64,000 nt of DNA, from contig NZ_NTHN02000019.1 of the NCBI RefSeq assembly GCF_002300555.2, forward strand, positions 24,856-88,855. The letters are read 5' to 3'. The notes beneath the pieces are model-generated. The model saw only the letters and a program-made list of their open reading frames with translations. It searched no databases and had not been told where the DNA came from. Source of the stretch: Alloyangia mangrovi (GTDB lineage: Bacteria; Pseudomonadota; Alphaproteobacteria; Rhodobacterales; Rhodobacteraceae). Positions 18,084-29,301 of this stretch are shown piece after piece (the stretch's first letter is position 1; each line of letters begins with the position of its first letter). The translations under genes were made by a program, and so were the position numbers.

Positions 18084-18308
18084 ATGACTGTCAGTTTTGA
18101 TACGGTACGTTCGTTGCGGAAATTGGTACGCCTCAAGCTCGGGGCGACCGACCTCGAAAAGGCCTTTTTGAATGCGCCTCAGCGCGAGCTGGAAAACCGC
18201 TCGCCTCGCGAAATTCTCGGGGATCGGGATTTCTACGAGGTCATGCGGCTCAGCGTCATGGTCTCGTCGATCGCGCCGCGCGAGCAGTCGGAGTCGCGGG
18301 CGGCCTGA
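18084..18308 (+). CDS. Small hypothetical protein, 74 residues
   Basis: Good start: GGGAGGTGAT lies a few bases before the ATG at 18084. The protein is helical and charged, with LENRSPREILGDRDFYEVMRL, a stretch that faintly resembles the C-terminal part of MbcA/ParS-type antitoxins but is too short to assign. It stands alone between LysR and GntR. A strong hairpin follows. The 219 bases before it hold no other gene that I can support. Confidence 0.55.
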   Translation: MTVSFDTVRSLRKLVRLKLGATDLEKAFLNAPQRELENRSPREILGDRDFYEVMRLSVMVSSIAPREQSESRAA

Positions 18309-18369
18309 GCGGCGCGCGCAGGACAGCCCGACCGGAGCAGGGTCTCACCGCTCCAACCTGAAATTGCCG

Positions 18370-18405
18370 CAGAGCCCGGACAGGTCACCGCCTCTCCGGG
18401 CTCTG
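18370..18405. terminator. Bidirectional hairpin terminator
   Basis: CAGAGCCCGGA at 18370-18380 pairs perfectly with TCCGGGCTCTG at 18395-18405 across a 14-base loop. It lies between the small plus-strand gene and the convergent GntR gene (stop at 18419), so it can end both transcripts. A T-rich tail is weak on either side. Confidence 0.6.
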
Positions 18406-18418
18406 TCGTTCCCGCCCC

Positions 18419-19030
18419 TCAATCGGCGCGCTGCAGGATGTGATCGCGGATCAACCGCGCCAGCCCGGCGGCATCGCTCGTTCTGACCGCCTCGACCATG
18501 TCGTAGTGCTCCTGCGCCGAACGCTCGATTCGCGAGCGGTCCAGCCATTGCGAAGCCGGGGCCGGCGAGGTGCGCATCCGCAGATCCGCGACCAGCGCCA
18601 CCATTGCCGGGTTGCGCGCGCAGCCCAGCAGGGCGCCGTGGAATGCGAGATTGGCATCGTAAAGCAGGTGGAACGGGCCGTTGATCGCGATCTTCTCGAA
18701 CTCCGCCGCCAGTCCCCCAAGCTCGACGATATCGGCCTCGACGGCGTTGCGGCAGATCGCCTCGGCAAAACCGGTCTCGATGGCGACGCGGATGTCGAGA
18801 ACCTGATCGGCCTCTTCGGTGTCGGCCGGGTGAACCGAATAGCCCCGGTTCTTCTCGTGCCGGATCAGGCGGCGCCCGGCGAGCGCCTCGAGCGCCTTGC
18901 GCACCGGCGCGCGGCCGACGCCGTAGCGCTTCTGCAGGTCCACCTGCTTGAGCCACGAACCCGGCGTGAACTGCCCTGCGCGCAGATCCTGCGCCAGCCG
19001 TTCGATGATTTTCTCGGCGTCTTCTGACAT
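18419..19030 (-). CDS. GntR family transcriptional regulator (FadR/FCD type)
   Basis: 203 residues. The winged helix spans about residues 5-65, with LQKRYGVGRAPVRKALEAL as recognition region and GYSVHPAD as wing end. It is followed by an all-helical FCD ligand domain with the metal-ligand-like DANLAFHGAL and EEHYDMVEAV-type segments. It is divergent from the amidohydrolase/ABC operon, and two dyads lie in the shared promoter, so it most likely represses that operon. Confidence 0.88.
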   Translation of the reverse strand: MSEDAEKIIERLAQDLRAGQFTPGSWLKQVDLQKRYGVGRAPVRKALEALAGRRLIRHEKNRGYSVHPADTEEADQVLDIRVAIETGFAEAICRNAVEADIVELGGLAAEFEKIAINGPFHLLYDANLAFHGALLGCARNPAMVALVADLRMRTSPAPASQWLDRSRIERSAQEHYDMVEAVRTSDAAGLARLIRDHILQRAD

Positions 19031-19118
19031 CTCTTGTCCCTGTCCCCTCTCCCGGTTCTAGACCATGCCCTGCGGCAAAGGAATCGCTTCGTCGCCCGCC
19101 CCATGGCCTCCGGGCAGT

Positions 19119-19176
19119 GGCAGTTTTCAAACTGCCCAAACTTCGATCTTGCAATGTTACCAAAATTGGCACCAAT
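19119..19176. promoter_or_regulatory. Two dyads in the GntR/amidohydrolase divergent promoter
   Basis: GGCAGTTT-TC-AAACTGCC at 19119-19136 is a perfect 8-bp dyad. ATTGG-CA-CCAAT at 19165-19176 is a perfect 5-bp dyad. Both lie between the GntR start and the amidohydrolase start at 19217. Either could be the GntR operator; the first is the stronger candidate because of its length. Confidence 0.5.
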
Positions 19177-19216
19177 AATGCAGCCAATATCAGGCAGGAC
19201 CACGAAGGCAATCACA

Positions 19217-20641
19217 ATGACCGTCAGCAACACCGACAGCATCTGGCCCCACGTGGACGCACGGGAGGAGGCCTTCTGCGCCCTGTCCGACCGGGTGTGG
19301 GAGATGCCCGAGACCAATTTCGCCGAACACCGCTCCTGCGCGGAACACGCCGAGATGCTCGAGGCCGAGGGCTTCCGTGTCACCCGCGGCGTCGCCGGGC
19401 TGCCGACCGCGGTCATGGGAGAGGCCGGAGACGGTGGGCCGGTGATCGCGATCCTTGGTGAATACGACGCGCTGCCCGGGCTCAGCCAGCAGGCGGGCGT
19501 CGCCGAGAAGACCCCGCTTCAGACCGGCGCGCCGGGCCATGGCTGCGGACACAACGTGCTGGGCGCGGGCTCGATGCTGGCGGCCGCGGCGCTGAAGGGC
19601 TGGCTCGAGGAGACCGGCCGCCCCGGCCGAGTGCGCTACTACGGCTGCCCCGCCGAGGAGGGCGGCTCGGGCAAGGGCTTCATGGTGCGCGACGGTCTCT
19701 TCGACGACGTCGACGTCGCCATCTGCTGGCACCCCGCGCCGCTCGCCGCGGTCAACACGCCGATTTCGCTGGCCTGCAACGAGATCCTCTTCGAGTTCGA
19801 GGGCCGCTCCTCGCATGCCGCCGCCGCGCCGGAGCTCGGACGCTCGGCGCTCGACGCGGTCGAGCTGATGAACGTCGGCGTGAACTTCCTGCGCGAGCAC
19901 ATGGTCGACTCGGCCCGCATCCACTACGCGATCACCGATGCCGGCGGCCACGCACCCAACGTCGTGCAGCCCTATGCGGCAGTGCGCTACCTGATCCGCG
20001 CGCGCGAGCTCGACGAGCTGCTGCCGCTGGTCGAACGGGTGCGCAAGGTCGCCGAGGGCGCGGCGCTGATGACCGGCACCACGGTGCGCGACCGGGTGCT
20101 CTCGGGCGATGCCAACCTGATCGGCAACACGCCCCTCGAAGAACTCATGCACGCCCAGCTCGAACGGCTCGGCCCGCCTGCCTTCGACGCCGAGGACCAC
20201 CGCTTCGCCGAGGAAATCCGCAAGACCCTCACCGCCGAGGAAATCCGCGCCGCCTTCAAGCGCTTCGGCGTGGCGCCGCGGATGGACCTGCCGCTCTGCG
20301 ATTTCATCGCGCCACTCACCCAGGGACAGGGCGGCGGCGTCGGCTCCACCGATGTCGGCACCGTGAGCTGGGTCGTGCCCACCGTCCAGGTGCGCGGCGC
20401 GACCTATGCCATCGGGACACCGGGCCATTCGTGGCAGCTGGTGGCGCAAGGTCAATCCGGCATCGCGCACAAGGGCATGGTCCATGCCGCCAAGGTGATG
20501 GCCGCCACCGCCAAGGCGGTCTTCGAGGACCCGGCGCAACTGGCCGCCGCCAAGGCGGATTTCGAGCGCCGCCGCGACGGGCGACCCTTCGTCAACCCGC
20601 TGCCCGATGACGTCGCCCCGGACCTGCCGGTTCCGGCCTGA
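19217..20641 (+). CDS. M20 family amidohydrolase, AbgB-like
   Basis: 474 residues. Motifs typical of the aminobenzoyl-glutamate hydrolase B / amidohydrolase branch are present: ILGEYDALPGLSQ, GAPGHGCGHNVLGAGS, GCPAEEGGSGK and the late GTPGHSWQ. It removes an acyl or aryl group from an amide-linked amino acid in the cytoplasm. The ATG at 19217 gives MTVSNTDSIWPHV; the upstream in-frame extension covers the operator region and is disfavoured. It is first in an operon with an ABC amino-acid importer, so it probably hydrolyses the imported conjugate. The exact substrate is unknown. Confidence 0.85.
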   Translation: MTVSNTDSIWPHVDAREEAFCALSDRVWEMPETNFAEHRSCAEHAEMLEAEGFRVTRGVAGLPTAVMGEAGDGGPVIAILGEYDALPGLSQQAGVAEKTPLQTGAPGHGCGHNVLGAGSMLAAAALKGWLEETGRPGRVRYYGCPAEEGGSGKGFMVRDGLFDDVDVAICWHPAPLAAVNTPISLACNEILFEFEGRSSHAAAAPELGRSALDAVELMNVGVNFLREHMVDSARIHYAITDAGGHAPNVVQPYAAVRYLIRARELDELLPLVERVRKVAEGAALMTGTTVRDRVLSGDANLIGNTPLEELMHAQLERLGPPAFDAEDHRFAEEIRKTLTAEEIRAAFKRFGVAPRMDLPLCDFIAPLTQGQGGGVGSTDVGTVSWVVPTVQVRGATYAIGTPGHSWQLVAQGQSGIAHKGMVHAAKVMAATAKAVFEDPAQLAAAKADFERRRDGRPFVNPLPDDVAPDLPVPA

Positions 20642-20661
20642 CCCCCAAGCGAAAGCAGACC

Positions 20662-21378
20662 ATGGACCGCCCCGGATTCTTCGACCTGATGAGCTTCGGC
20701 CCCGACGGCTGGGCCCCCGCCCTGCTGCAGGCCACGCTGATGACCCTTGCAGTCGCCGGCACCGGCTACCTGATCGGCGGCACGCTCGGCGCGCTGCTGG
20801 CCTGGGCCAAGCTGCGCGGCGGCCCGGTGCTGCGCGGCATCGCCGGGACCTACACCACCGTGCTGCGCGGCATCCCCGACCTGCTGGTGATCTACCTCTT
20901 CTACTTCGGCGGCTCGATGATGCTGACCAAGCTGATGCGCGGCTTCGGCTACGAGGGCTTCGTCGACCTTCCCGGCTTCGCGGCGGGCGCCATGGCGATC
21001 GGCGTGGTGTCGGCGGCGCAACATGCCGAGGTTTTCCGCGGCGCCTACCGGGCGGTGAATCCCGGCGAGATCGAGGCCGCCAGCGCCATCGGCATGTCGC
21101 GCAGCACATTGTTCCGCCGCATCGTGCTGCCGCTGACCGCGCGCCACGCGCTGCCCGGCATGGGCAACGTCTGGCAGATCACCCTCAAGGAAAGCGCGCT
21201 GGTCTCGGTCACCGGGGTCGTCGAGCTGCTGCGACAGGCGCAGATCGGCGCCGGGTCGACCCGCCAGCCCTTCTACTTCTTCTTCGCCGCGGCGGTGCTC
21301 TTCCTCGTCGTGACCTGGGGCTCGGGGCTGATCCTCGGCCGCGCCGAGCGGCACTTCAACCGCGGCCTGCAGAGGTAA
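20662..21378 (+). CDS. Polar amino acid ABC transporter permease (HisQ-like)
   Basis: 238 residues with five predicted membrane helices. Permease signature with TVLRGIPDLLVIYLFYFGG near residues 70-90 and the EAA loop EIEAASAIGMSRSTLFRRIVLP. It follows the amidohydrolase by 20 bases and precedes a second permease by 4 bases. Forms a heterodimeric channel with the next gene product. Confidence 0.92.
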   Translation: MDRPGFFDLMSFGPDGWAPALLQATLMTLAVAGTGYLIGGTLGALLAWAKLRGGPVLRGIAGTYTTVLRGIPDLLVIYLFYFGGSMMLTKLMRGFGYEGFVDLPGFAAGAMAIGVVSAAQHAEVFRGAYRAVNPGEIEAASAIGMSRSTLFRRIVLPLTARHALPGMGNVWQITLKESALVSVTGVVELLRQAQIGAGSTRQPFYFFFAAAVLFLVVTWGSGLILGRAERHFNRGLQR

Positions 21379-21382
21379 CACG

Positions 21383-22117
21383 ATGGACTTTCCCTTCCTC
21401 TGGCAGACCGTCCAGACGCTTTCCGCCGGCATCCCGCTGACGCTGCTGCTGGCCACGCTCTCGGTCTCGATCGGCGTGGTGATCGCCATCACCATCGCCG
21501 CCACCCGGCTCTGGGGGCCGCGCGCCCTGCAGCAGGCGGCGAAATTCTACGTTTTCGTCTTCCGCGGCACGCCGCTCCTCGTGCAGATGTTCCTCATCTA
21601 CTACGGGCTCGGCCAGTTCGAGGCGGTGCGCAGCAGCTTCCTCTGGCCGGTGCTGCGCGAGCCCTTCTGGTGCGCCATCCTCGCGCTGTCGCTCAACACC
21701 GGCGCCTATGGCTCGGAGATCGTGCGCGGCGGGCTGCAATCGGTCGGCCACGGCCAGCGCGAGGCGGCCATGGCCTGCGGCATGTCGCCATGGCTGGCCT
21801 TCCGCCGCATCGTTCTGCCGCAGGCGGTGCGCCAGGCCCTGCCCGCCTATGGCAACGAGCTGATCCTGCTCTGCAAGGCCACCTCGCTCGCCTCGATGAT
21901 CACCCTGATGGAGATCACCGGCCTTGCCGCCAAGCTGATCTCGGACACCTACCGGGTGATCGAGGTCTTCGCCGCCGCCGGGGCGATCTACCTCGCGATC
22001 AATTTCGTGCTGACCCGGCTCGTGGCCTTCGCCGACCACCGGCTGACCGCGCACCTGCGCCCGGTCGCCACGGGCAAACCCGCCCCCGACACCCGCCTGA
22101 CAGGAGCCAAGCCATGA
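21383..22117 (+). CDS. Polar amino acid ABC transporter permease (HisM-like)
   Basis: 244 residues. Five membrane segments with [20 protein letters not shown], the HisM/ArtM hallmark, and the EAA loop [19 protein letters not shown]. The stop overlaps the ATPase start by 4 bases. Confidence 0.93.
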   Translation: MDFPFLWQTVQTLSAGIPLTLLLATLSVSIGVVIAITIAATRLWGPRALQQAAKFYVFVFRGTPLLVQMFLIYYGLGQFEAVRSSFLWPVLREPFWCAILALSLNTGAYGSEIVRGGLQSVGHGQREAAMACGMSPWLAFRRIVLPQAVRQALPAYGNELILLCKATSLASMITLMEITGLAAKLISDTYRVIEVFAAAGAIYLAINFVLTRLVAFADHRLTAHLRPVATGKPAPDTRLTGAKP

Positions 22118-22875
22118 CCTCTCCCGCCATCCGCCTGCGCGGCCTGCGCAAATCCTTCGGCGCGAACGAGGTGCTGCGCGGCGTCGACCTCGAGGCGCGC
22201 CAGGGCGAGGTGGTCTCGATCCTCGGCTCCTCGGGCTCGGGAAAATCCACCATGCTGCGCTGCATCAACCTTCTGGAGACGCCCTCGGGCGGCGAGGTCT
22301 GGATCGGCGACGAGCGCATCGAGCTGGTCACTGACCGCGCCGGACGGGCAAAGCCCGTCGACCCGGTGAAGGTGCAGAAGCTGCGCGCCAGGGTCGGCAT
22401 GGTGTTCCAGTCCTTCAACCTCTGGTCCCACAAGACCGTGCTCGAGAACGTCATGGAAGCGCCGATCCACGTGCTCGGCCGCTCGAAGGCCGAGGCAAAG
22501 GACGAGGCGCTCTCCTTCCTCGACAAGGTCGGCATCGCCGCCAAGCGCGACGCCTATCCCGCGCAGCTCTCGGGCGGCCAGCAGCAGCGCGCCGCCATCG
22601 CCCGCGCGCTCGCCATGCACCCCGACGTGATGCTCTTCGACGAGCCGACCTCGGCGCTCGATCCCGAGCTGGTGGGCGAGGTGCTGCGGGTGATGCGTGG
22701 CCTCGCGGAAGAAGGCCGCACCATGCTCGTCGTCACCCACGAAATGGGCTTTGCCCGCGACGTCTCGAACCGCGTCGTCTTCCTCCACGAGGGGCAGATC
22801 GACTGCGAGGGCAGCCCGGCCGAGCTTTTCGGCGGCGGCGGCTCCGACCGTTTCCAGCGCTTCGCCACGACCTGA
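22114..22875 (+). CDS. Polar amino acid ABC transporter ATP-binding protein (HisP-like)
   Basis: 253 residues. Walker [11 protein letters not shown]-loop [10 protein letters not shown] (typical of HisP/GlnQ), signature LSGGQQQR, Walker [13 protein letters not shown] and H-loop VVTHEMGFA. It is coupled to the upstream permease by an ATGA overlap. Confidence 0.94.
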   Translation: MTSPAIRLRGLRKSFGANEVLRGVDLEARQGEVVSILGSSGSGKSTMLRCINLLETPSGGEVWIGDERIELVTDRAGRAKPVDPVKVQKLRARVGMVFQSFNLWSHKTVLENVMEAPIHVLGRSKAEAKDEALSFLDKVGIAAKRDAYPAQLSGGQQQRAAIARALAMHPDVMLFDEPTSALDPELVGEVLRVMRGLAEEGRTMLVVTHEMGFARDVSNRVVFLHEGQIDCEGSPAELFGGGGSDRFQRFATT

Positions 22876-22926
22876 CCGGCGCTCCTCACCGAACAGACCA
22901 ACCAAAGACCAACAAGGGAATACACC

Positions 22927-23766
22927 ATGAAAAAGACCCTCATCGCCGCGACGCTCGGCCTGACCGCCCTGGCCGCAACCGCCGAGGCCAAGGACTGGAC
23001 CCACGTCACCATCGCCACCGAGGGCGCCTTTGCGCCGTGGAACTTCACCGAGGCCGACGGCACGCTGACCGGCTACGAGGTCGATCTCTACAAGGTGCTC
23101 TGCGAGCGGATGGAGGTTGAATGCACCCTCGTCGCGCAGAACTGGGATGGCATCATCCCCGGCCTGCTCGCCGGCAAGTACGACGCGATCATGGCCGGCA
23201 TGTCGGCCACTGCGAAGCGCGAAGAGGTGATCTCCTTCTCGCAGCCCTACGGCTCCACCGGCCAGACCTTCGGGGTGCTCAAGGGCAGCGATCTCGAGGA
23301 ACTGCCGCTGAAGGGCGAGGTGTTCAACCTCGCCAACAACCCCGATGGGGCGGCCGAGGCGATCGAGGCGATCCGCCCGATGCTGAAGGGCAAGACCATC
23401 GGCGTGCAGAGCTCGGCGATCTCGGCCCGTTTCATGCAGGAGACCTTCGGCGACGAGCTGACCATCCGCGAGTACAAGGCGACCGAGCAGCATGACCTCG
23501 ACCTGCTGGCCGGGCGCATCGACGCCGTGATCGCCTCGCCCGCCTACCTGATGACCACGATCAAGGAACCGGCCAACGCCGAGATGACCATGGCAGGCCC
23601 GCGCTTCCAGGGCGGCATCCTCGGCCGCGGCTCCTCGGTCGGCCTGCGCAAGGAAGACACCGAGCTGCGCGAGATGTTCGACAAGGCGCTGGATTCGGTG
23701 AAGGCCGATGGCACCACCAAGGCGCTTTCGGAGAAATGGTTCGGCTTCGACGTCACCGTCTACTGA
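22927..23766 (+). CDS. Periplasmic amino-acid-binding protein of the ABC importer (SBP_bac_3)
   Basis: 279 residues. A signal peptide ends at AEA near residue 21. The ligand fold starts HVTIATEGAFAPWNF and has TGYEVDLYKVLCERM, the usual family-3 pattern for lysine/arginine/ornithine/opine binders. An AAGGGAAT ribosome site is just upstream. Last gene of the GntR-controlled operon. With the M20 hydrolase first in the operon, the ligand may be an acylated or aromatic amino-acid conjugate (inference). Confidence 0.92.
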   Translation: MKKTLIAATLGLTALAATAEAKDWTHVTIATEGAFAPWNFTEADGTLTGYEVDLYKVLCERMEVECTLVAQNWDGIIPGLLAGKYDAIMAGMSATAKREEVISFSQPYGSTGQTFGVLKGSDLEELPLKGEVFNLANNPDGAAEAIEAIRPMLKGKTIGVQSSAISARFMQETFGDELTIREYKATEQHDLDLLAGRIDAVIASPAYLMTTIKEPANAEMTMAGPRFQGGILGRGSSVGLRKEDTELREMFDKALDSVKADGTTKALSEKWFGFDVTVY

Positions 23767-23784
23767 GCCCACTCCCAACGCCAC

Positions 23785-23808
23785 GCCGGCAGCCCCCGGG
23801 CTGCCGGC
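23785..23808. terminator. Hairpin after the binding-protein gene
   Basis: GCCGGCAGCC at 23785-23794 and GGCTGCCGGC at 23799-23808 pair perfectly across a 4-base loop, 19 bases after the stop. Strong stem but no T-run. Confidence 0.55.
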
Positions 23809-23895
23809 CTCCGTCTCCGCGAGGGCGGCGCGCAGTTGCGGGACGCGCCTGAACCGGCTCTACTCGTCACGAGCGGACTCACCGATGGAGCGGCG

Positions 23896-24839
23896 ATGAG
23901 CGACAATCCCTATGACGTGCTCGGCGTGAAGAAGACCGCCAGCGCCGACGAAATCAAGAAGGCCTACCGAAGGATCGCCAAGGAGAGCCATCCCGATCTG
24001 CACCCCGGCGATTCGACCTCAGAAGCGCGGTTCAAAGCGGCGGGCGCCGCCTTCGAGCTGCTGAAGGACCCCGAGAAGCGCGCCCGCTTCGACCGCGGCG
24101 AGATCGACGCGAGCGGGCAGGAACGCCCGCAGGAGCGCCGCTTCTACCGCGATTTCGCCGAACAGGCCGACAACCCCTATCGTCAGGACCCGCGCTACGA
24201 GGACTTCGGTGGTGCAGAGGACATCTTCGCCGAGTTCCTGCGCCGCCAGGCCGGCGGCCGCGGCTCCGGACAGGCACAGGGCCAGGGCGGCTACAGCTTC
24301 CGAGCCCGCGGCGCCGATGCGCAATATGCGCTCGAGGTGCCCTTCCTCGACGCGGCGAACGGCGGCTCCATGCGGATCACCCTGCCCGGTGGCGGCAATC
24401 TCGAGGTGAAGATCCCCAAGGGCGTTGCCGACGGCACAACCCTGCGGCTGCGCGGCAAGGGCGGGCCGGGCATCGGCGGCGGCGCGCCGGGCGACGCCTA
24501 TGTGACCCTCTCGATCCAGCCGCATCCGCTCTTCCGCCGCGAGGGCGACGACATCGTCATCTCGCTGCCGATCACCCTTACGAGGCGACCCTCGGGGCCA
24601 AGGTCGAGGCGCCCACGATCGCCGGGCCGGTCAAGGTCACCATCCCCAAAGGTGCCAGCAGCGGCCAGACCCTGCGCCTGCGGGGCCGTGGCGTCGCCGC
24701 CGCGGGCCGCCCCGCTGGCGACCAGCGCATCGAGCTGCAGATCGTCATGCCCAAGACGGTCGACGACGGGCTCGCCGACTTCATGGAGGACTGGGCCAAG
24801 GCCCACCCGTATGATCCGCGCAAGGGCTGGAGGGCTTGA
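23896..24839 (+). CDS. cbpA: Curved DNA-binding protein CbpA / DnaJ-type co-chaperone (interrupted by one frameshift)
   Basis: The J domain is at residues 1-70 (NPYDVLGVKKTASADEIKKAYR, HPDL in place of HPD-K). A glycine- and glutamine-rich linker follows, then the C-terminal substrate domains. At about 24578-24583 the frame changes: upstream ends ISLPITL and downstream continues as EATLGAKVEAPTIAGPVKVTIPKG in another frame to the stop at 24839. One base is missing, perhaps from CTTTACGAG. Repaired length is about 314 residues, normal for CbpA. No zinc domain. The neighbour encodes its modulator CbpM, so the pair is functional in family terms. Confidence 0.85.
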
Positions 24840-24841
24840 GC

Positions 24842-25171
24842 ATGACCCGCATCTTCTACTCCGAGGAACAAGCCATCGCCGCCGTCGGGCGGCTCGACCA
24901 CGCGCGCCTCACCCGCTTCCTGCGCGCCGAGGTGATCGCTCCCGCCGAGGCGAGCGGCCGGGCGGTCTACCGGCAGGTCGACATCGCCCGGATGGAGCTG
25001 CTCTGCGATCTCTGCGACGACTTCGAGCTGAACGACGACGCGCTCGGCATGGTCATGCAGCTCATCGACCAGTTGCATGGCACCCGCGGCGATCTCGCCG
25101 CGCTCCTGCGCGCGCTCGGCGAAGAGCCCGATGAGGTCAGGAACCGCGTGCAGGGCCGGCTCGGGCGTTAG
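24842..25171 (+). CDS. cbpM: Chaperone modulator CbpM
   Basis: 109 residues. MerR-like helix pattern with VIAPAEASGRAVYRQVDIARMELLCDL and then a C-terminal helix, matching CbpM, which binds the CbpA J domain and blocks it. Starts two bases after the cbpA stop (TGA-GC-ATG); a TTG two codons earlier is possible. Convergent with the SpoIIAA-like gene. Confidence 0.85.
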   Translation: MTRIFYSEEQAIAAVGRLDHARLTRFLRAEVIAPAEASGRAVYRQVDIARMELLCDLCDDFELNDDALGMVMQLIDQLHGTRGDLAALLRALGEEPDEVRNRVQGRLGR

Positions 25172-25183
25172 CCTCCGGCCCGC

Positions 25184-25910
25184 TCAGCCTGCCAGCCAGT
25201 CCTTCGCCTTGGCCATGTCGGCGGCGGCGAAATACTTCGCCTCGAGCCCGAAGGCGCGCTTGCCGACCTGCACCGCCATCTCCTGCCAGCCGGCATCGCC
25301 GACGATGGCCGCGCGCTTCACCCGCTTGGCATGGCCGCGCACGAGGTAGAAGTGGTCGCGCAGCGCGTCGAGCCCTTGCCAGCCGTCGAAATCCCGCAGG
25401 TCGATGAGCAGCCGCACCGTCTCATGCGCCGCGAAGAAACTGTCGAGATCGCCGATGGCGTCGTCATAGGCCGCGCCGTCCACCTTGCCGCGCAGCCGCA
25501 CTTCGAGCATGCCGTCGCCGAGGTCCTCCTGCTGGATGGTGCCGAGGCTCTCGCGCAGCCAGCGCCGCGCCGCGTCGACCTCCTTCATCGGGAAGGTGGA
25601 GACCGGGCACGGCATGAAGACCGACATCCCCCCCGACCGCCGTCCGGACAACCTTGTCGTCGCTCACCAGCGCGATGCGGTCGAAGCCGCGCCAGTGCTT
25701 GAGCCCGGTCCGCGCGTCCTGCAGCATCGCGCCAAGGGTGAACTCCGAGGGGCGCGCCTCGACGATGGCCAGCAGCCGCAGCCGGTCGCCCTTGGTCAGC
25801 GCCGCATCGAGCGCGGGCATCAGCGTGTCGCGGTAGTCGGAATCGGTGACCGGCGGAGTCATCGTCAGCTCGAGGATGCCGTGCTCGCCGATATCTTTCA
25901 CGTCTATCAT
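25184..25910 (-). CDS. Tandem SpoIIAA-like (STAS-related) protein (interrupted by one frameshift)
   Basis: Two copies of a SpoIIAA-like domain (PF11964 type). The first, from 25910, has ILELTMTPPVTDSDYRDTLM and WRGFDRIALVSDDKVVRTAVGG. The second starts near GMLEVRLRGKVDGAAYDDAI and has LIDLRDFDGWQGLDAL and KRVKRAAIVGDAGWQE. The frame breaks at a run of seven C at 25628-25634; six would join VGG directly to MSVFMPCPVSTFP and give 241 residues. Single-domain members are common small cytosolic proteins of unknown role, some linked to stress or membrane charge. A two-domain form next to CbpA/CbpM is unusual. Confidence 0.75.
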
Positions 25911-26099
25911 GGTCGGGTCCTCCTGCGAGAACTATGCGCCACCGGGGGGGGCCGCGGGAAAGCCCGGCGAGTCCCGCACACGGTTTCCTGAAGCCGCGCG
26001 GCGCGGAGTGATCTTACCGGCCGCCGGGTCCTGTCGCGACGCTCAAGGCAAGGTGATCAAATTCGCGGCGGCAACGCGCTGACAGCGCGGGGGATTTGA

Positions 26100-28041
<1,942 letters not shown>

Positions 28042-28045
<4 letters not shown>

Positions 28046-28319
28046 CCGAGAAGGAGCGCAACCACGTCGCCGAGGCGCCCGCCGCTCGTCGCAGCGGGAA
28101 ATGCTCGGGCAGGAGACGCCCGAACCCTCGCTCGGCGCCCGGCTCGGGCAGATCGGAATCCTCGGCTGGGCCGTGGTGGTGCCGACGCTGCTGGGAGTGG
28201 TGCTGGGGCGCATGGCCGATCGCGCCTTCGGCACCGGGGTCTTCTTCACCGCCCCGGCGATCATGATCGGCGCCGCCATCGGCTTTCACGCCGCTTGGAA
28301 ATGGATGCACAAGCAATGA
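28042..28319 (+). CDS. atpQ: N-ATPase accessory membrane protein AtpQ (AtpI/AtpZ family; probable one-base frameshift)
   Basis: The ATG at 28042 overlaps the atpC stop (ATGA), but this frame only codes sensibly for about 18 residues. The recognisable AtpI-like part, GQIGILGWAVVVPTLLGVVLG plus a second helix FFTAPAIMIGAAIGFHAAW, is in another frame to 28319. One C missing near 28091 would join them as ARRQREMLGQETPEP and give 92 residues. Alternatively translation starts at the ATG at 28101 (72 residues), but no good ribosome site is seen there. The family has two membrane hairpin helices and is thought to help c-ring assembly or cation supply. Confidence 0.75.
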
Positions 28320-28597
28320 GCCCTGCCGTCACGCCCTATGCCCTCGCCGCCCTCGCGCTCTGCCTCGGCTTCGCGCTGGGGTGGGCGCATTTCGCCAGCC
28401 TGCGGCGGGTCACCGGCCTCTATCTCGATGGCGGCCCGCCGTGGCGCGCGCTTGCGCTGCAGCTCGGCCGCCTCGCGCTGCTCGCGGCGGGGCTGCTGGG
28501 GCTGGCGCTGCTCGGGGCGCTGCCGCTGCTGGCGAGCACGCTGGGGCTCCTTCTGGCGCGGCAGGTGGTGCTGCGGCGCGCCAGAAGGGCACCGTGA
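28316..28597 (+). CDS. atpR: N-ATPase accessory membrane protein AtpR
   Basis: 93 residues, three hydrophobic helices with FALGWAHFASLRRVTGLYLDGG between the first and second. Size, topology and position between atpQ and atpB match AtpR, a subunit found only in N-ATPase operons. Overlaps atpQ by 4 bases and atpB by 1 base. Confidence 0.82.
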   Translation: MSPAVTPYALAALALCLGFALGWAHFASLRRVTGLYLDGGPPWRALALQLGRLALLAAGLLGLALLGALPLLASTLGLLLARQVVLRRARRAP

Positions 28598-29301
28598 TGG
28601 AGAACCCGCTCACCCTCGAGCCGCTCTTCCACCTCGGGCCGGTGCCGATCACCGAGCCGGTGCTGGTCACTTGGGCGATCCTCGCATTGCTGGCGCTCGG
28701 CACATGGCTCGCCACCCGCCGCCTGTCGCTGTGCCCAAGCAAGCTGCAGACCGTGCTCGAGCTCTTCGTCACCACCATCGACGCGCAGGTGCGCGACACC
28801 ATGCAGCGCGACCCGGCGCGCTTCCGGGCGCTGATCGGCACGATCTTCCTGTTTGTTTTGGTGGCCAACTGGTCCTCGCTGGTACCCGGCATCGAGCCGC
28901 CCACCGCCCGGCTCGAAACCGACGCCGCGCTGGCGCTGATCGTCTTCGCCGCGACCATCTGGTACGGCATCGCCGCGCAGGGGCTGAAGGGCTATCTCGC
29001 CACTTTCGCCGAGCCCTCTTGGGTGATGATCCCGCTCAACCTCGTCGAGCAGATCACCCGCACCTTCTCGCTGATCGTGCGCCTCTTCGGCAACGTGATG
29101 AGCGGCGTCTTCATCATTGCCATCGTGCTGTCGCTCGCCGGGCTTCTGGTGCCGATCCCGCTGATGGCGCTCGACCTGCTGACCGGGACCGTCCAAGCCT
29201 ACATCTTCGCCGTGCTCGCCACCGTCTTCATCGGCGCCGCCGTCGGCGAACAGACCCCCTCCGCATCCGCTTCCTCTTCCGCAAAGGAGACCCGCCCATG
29301 A
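28597..29301 (+). CDS. atpB: N-ATPase Fo subunit a
   Basis: 234 residues, about five to six membrane helices. The essential arginine lies in TFSLIVRLFGNVMSG and the final helix has TGTVQAYIFAVLATVFIGAA. Together with the c-ring it forms the ion path. Overlaps atpE by 4 bases. Confidence 0.92.
   Translation: MENPLTLEPLFHLGPVPITEPVLVTWAILALLALGTWLATRRLSLCPSKLQTVLELFVTTIDAQVRDTMQRDPARFRALIGTIFLFVLVANWSSLVPGIEPPTARLETDAALALIVFAATIWYGIAAQGLKGYLATFAEPSWVMIPLNLVEQITRTFSLIVRLFGNVMSGVFIIAIVLSLAGLLVPIPLMALDLLTGTVQAYIFAVLATVFIGAAVGEQTPSASASSSAKETRP

Noticed and set aside
18084..18308. Antitoxin of a toxin-antitoxin pair
   Set aside because: Only a faint resemblance to MbcA-type C-termini and no toxin gene beside it.
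21988..23784. 598-codon minus-strand ORF over the amino-acid ABC genes
   Set aside because: Mirror of the ATPase and binding-protein genes, which have full motifs; no start signal.
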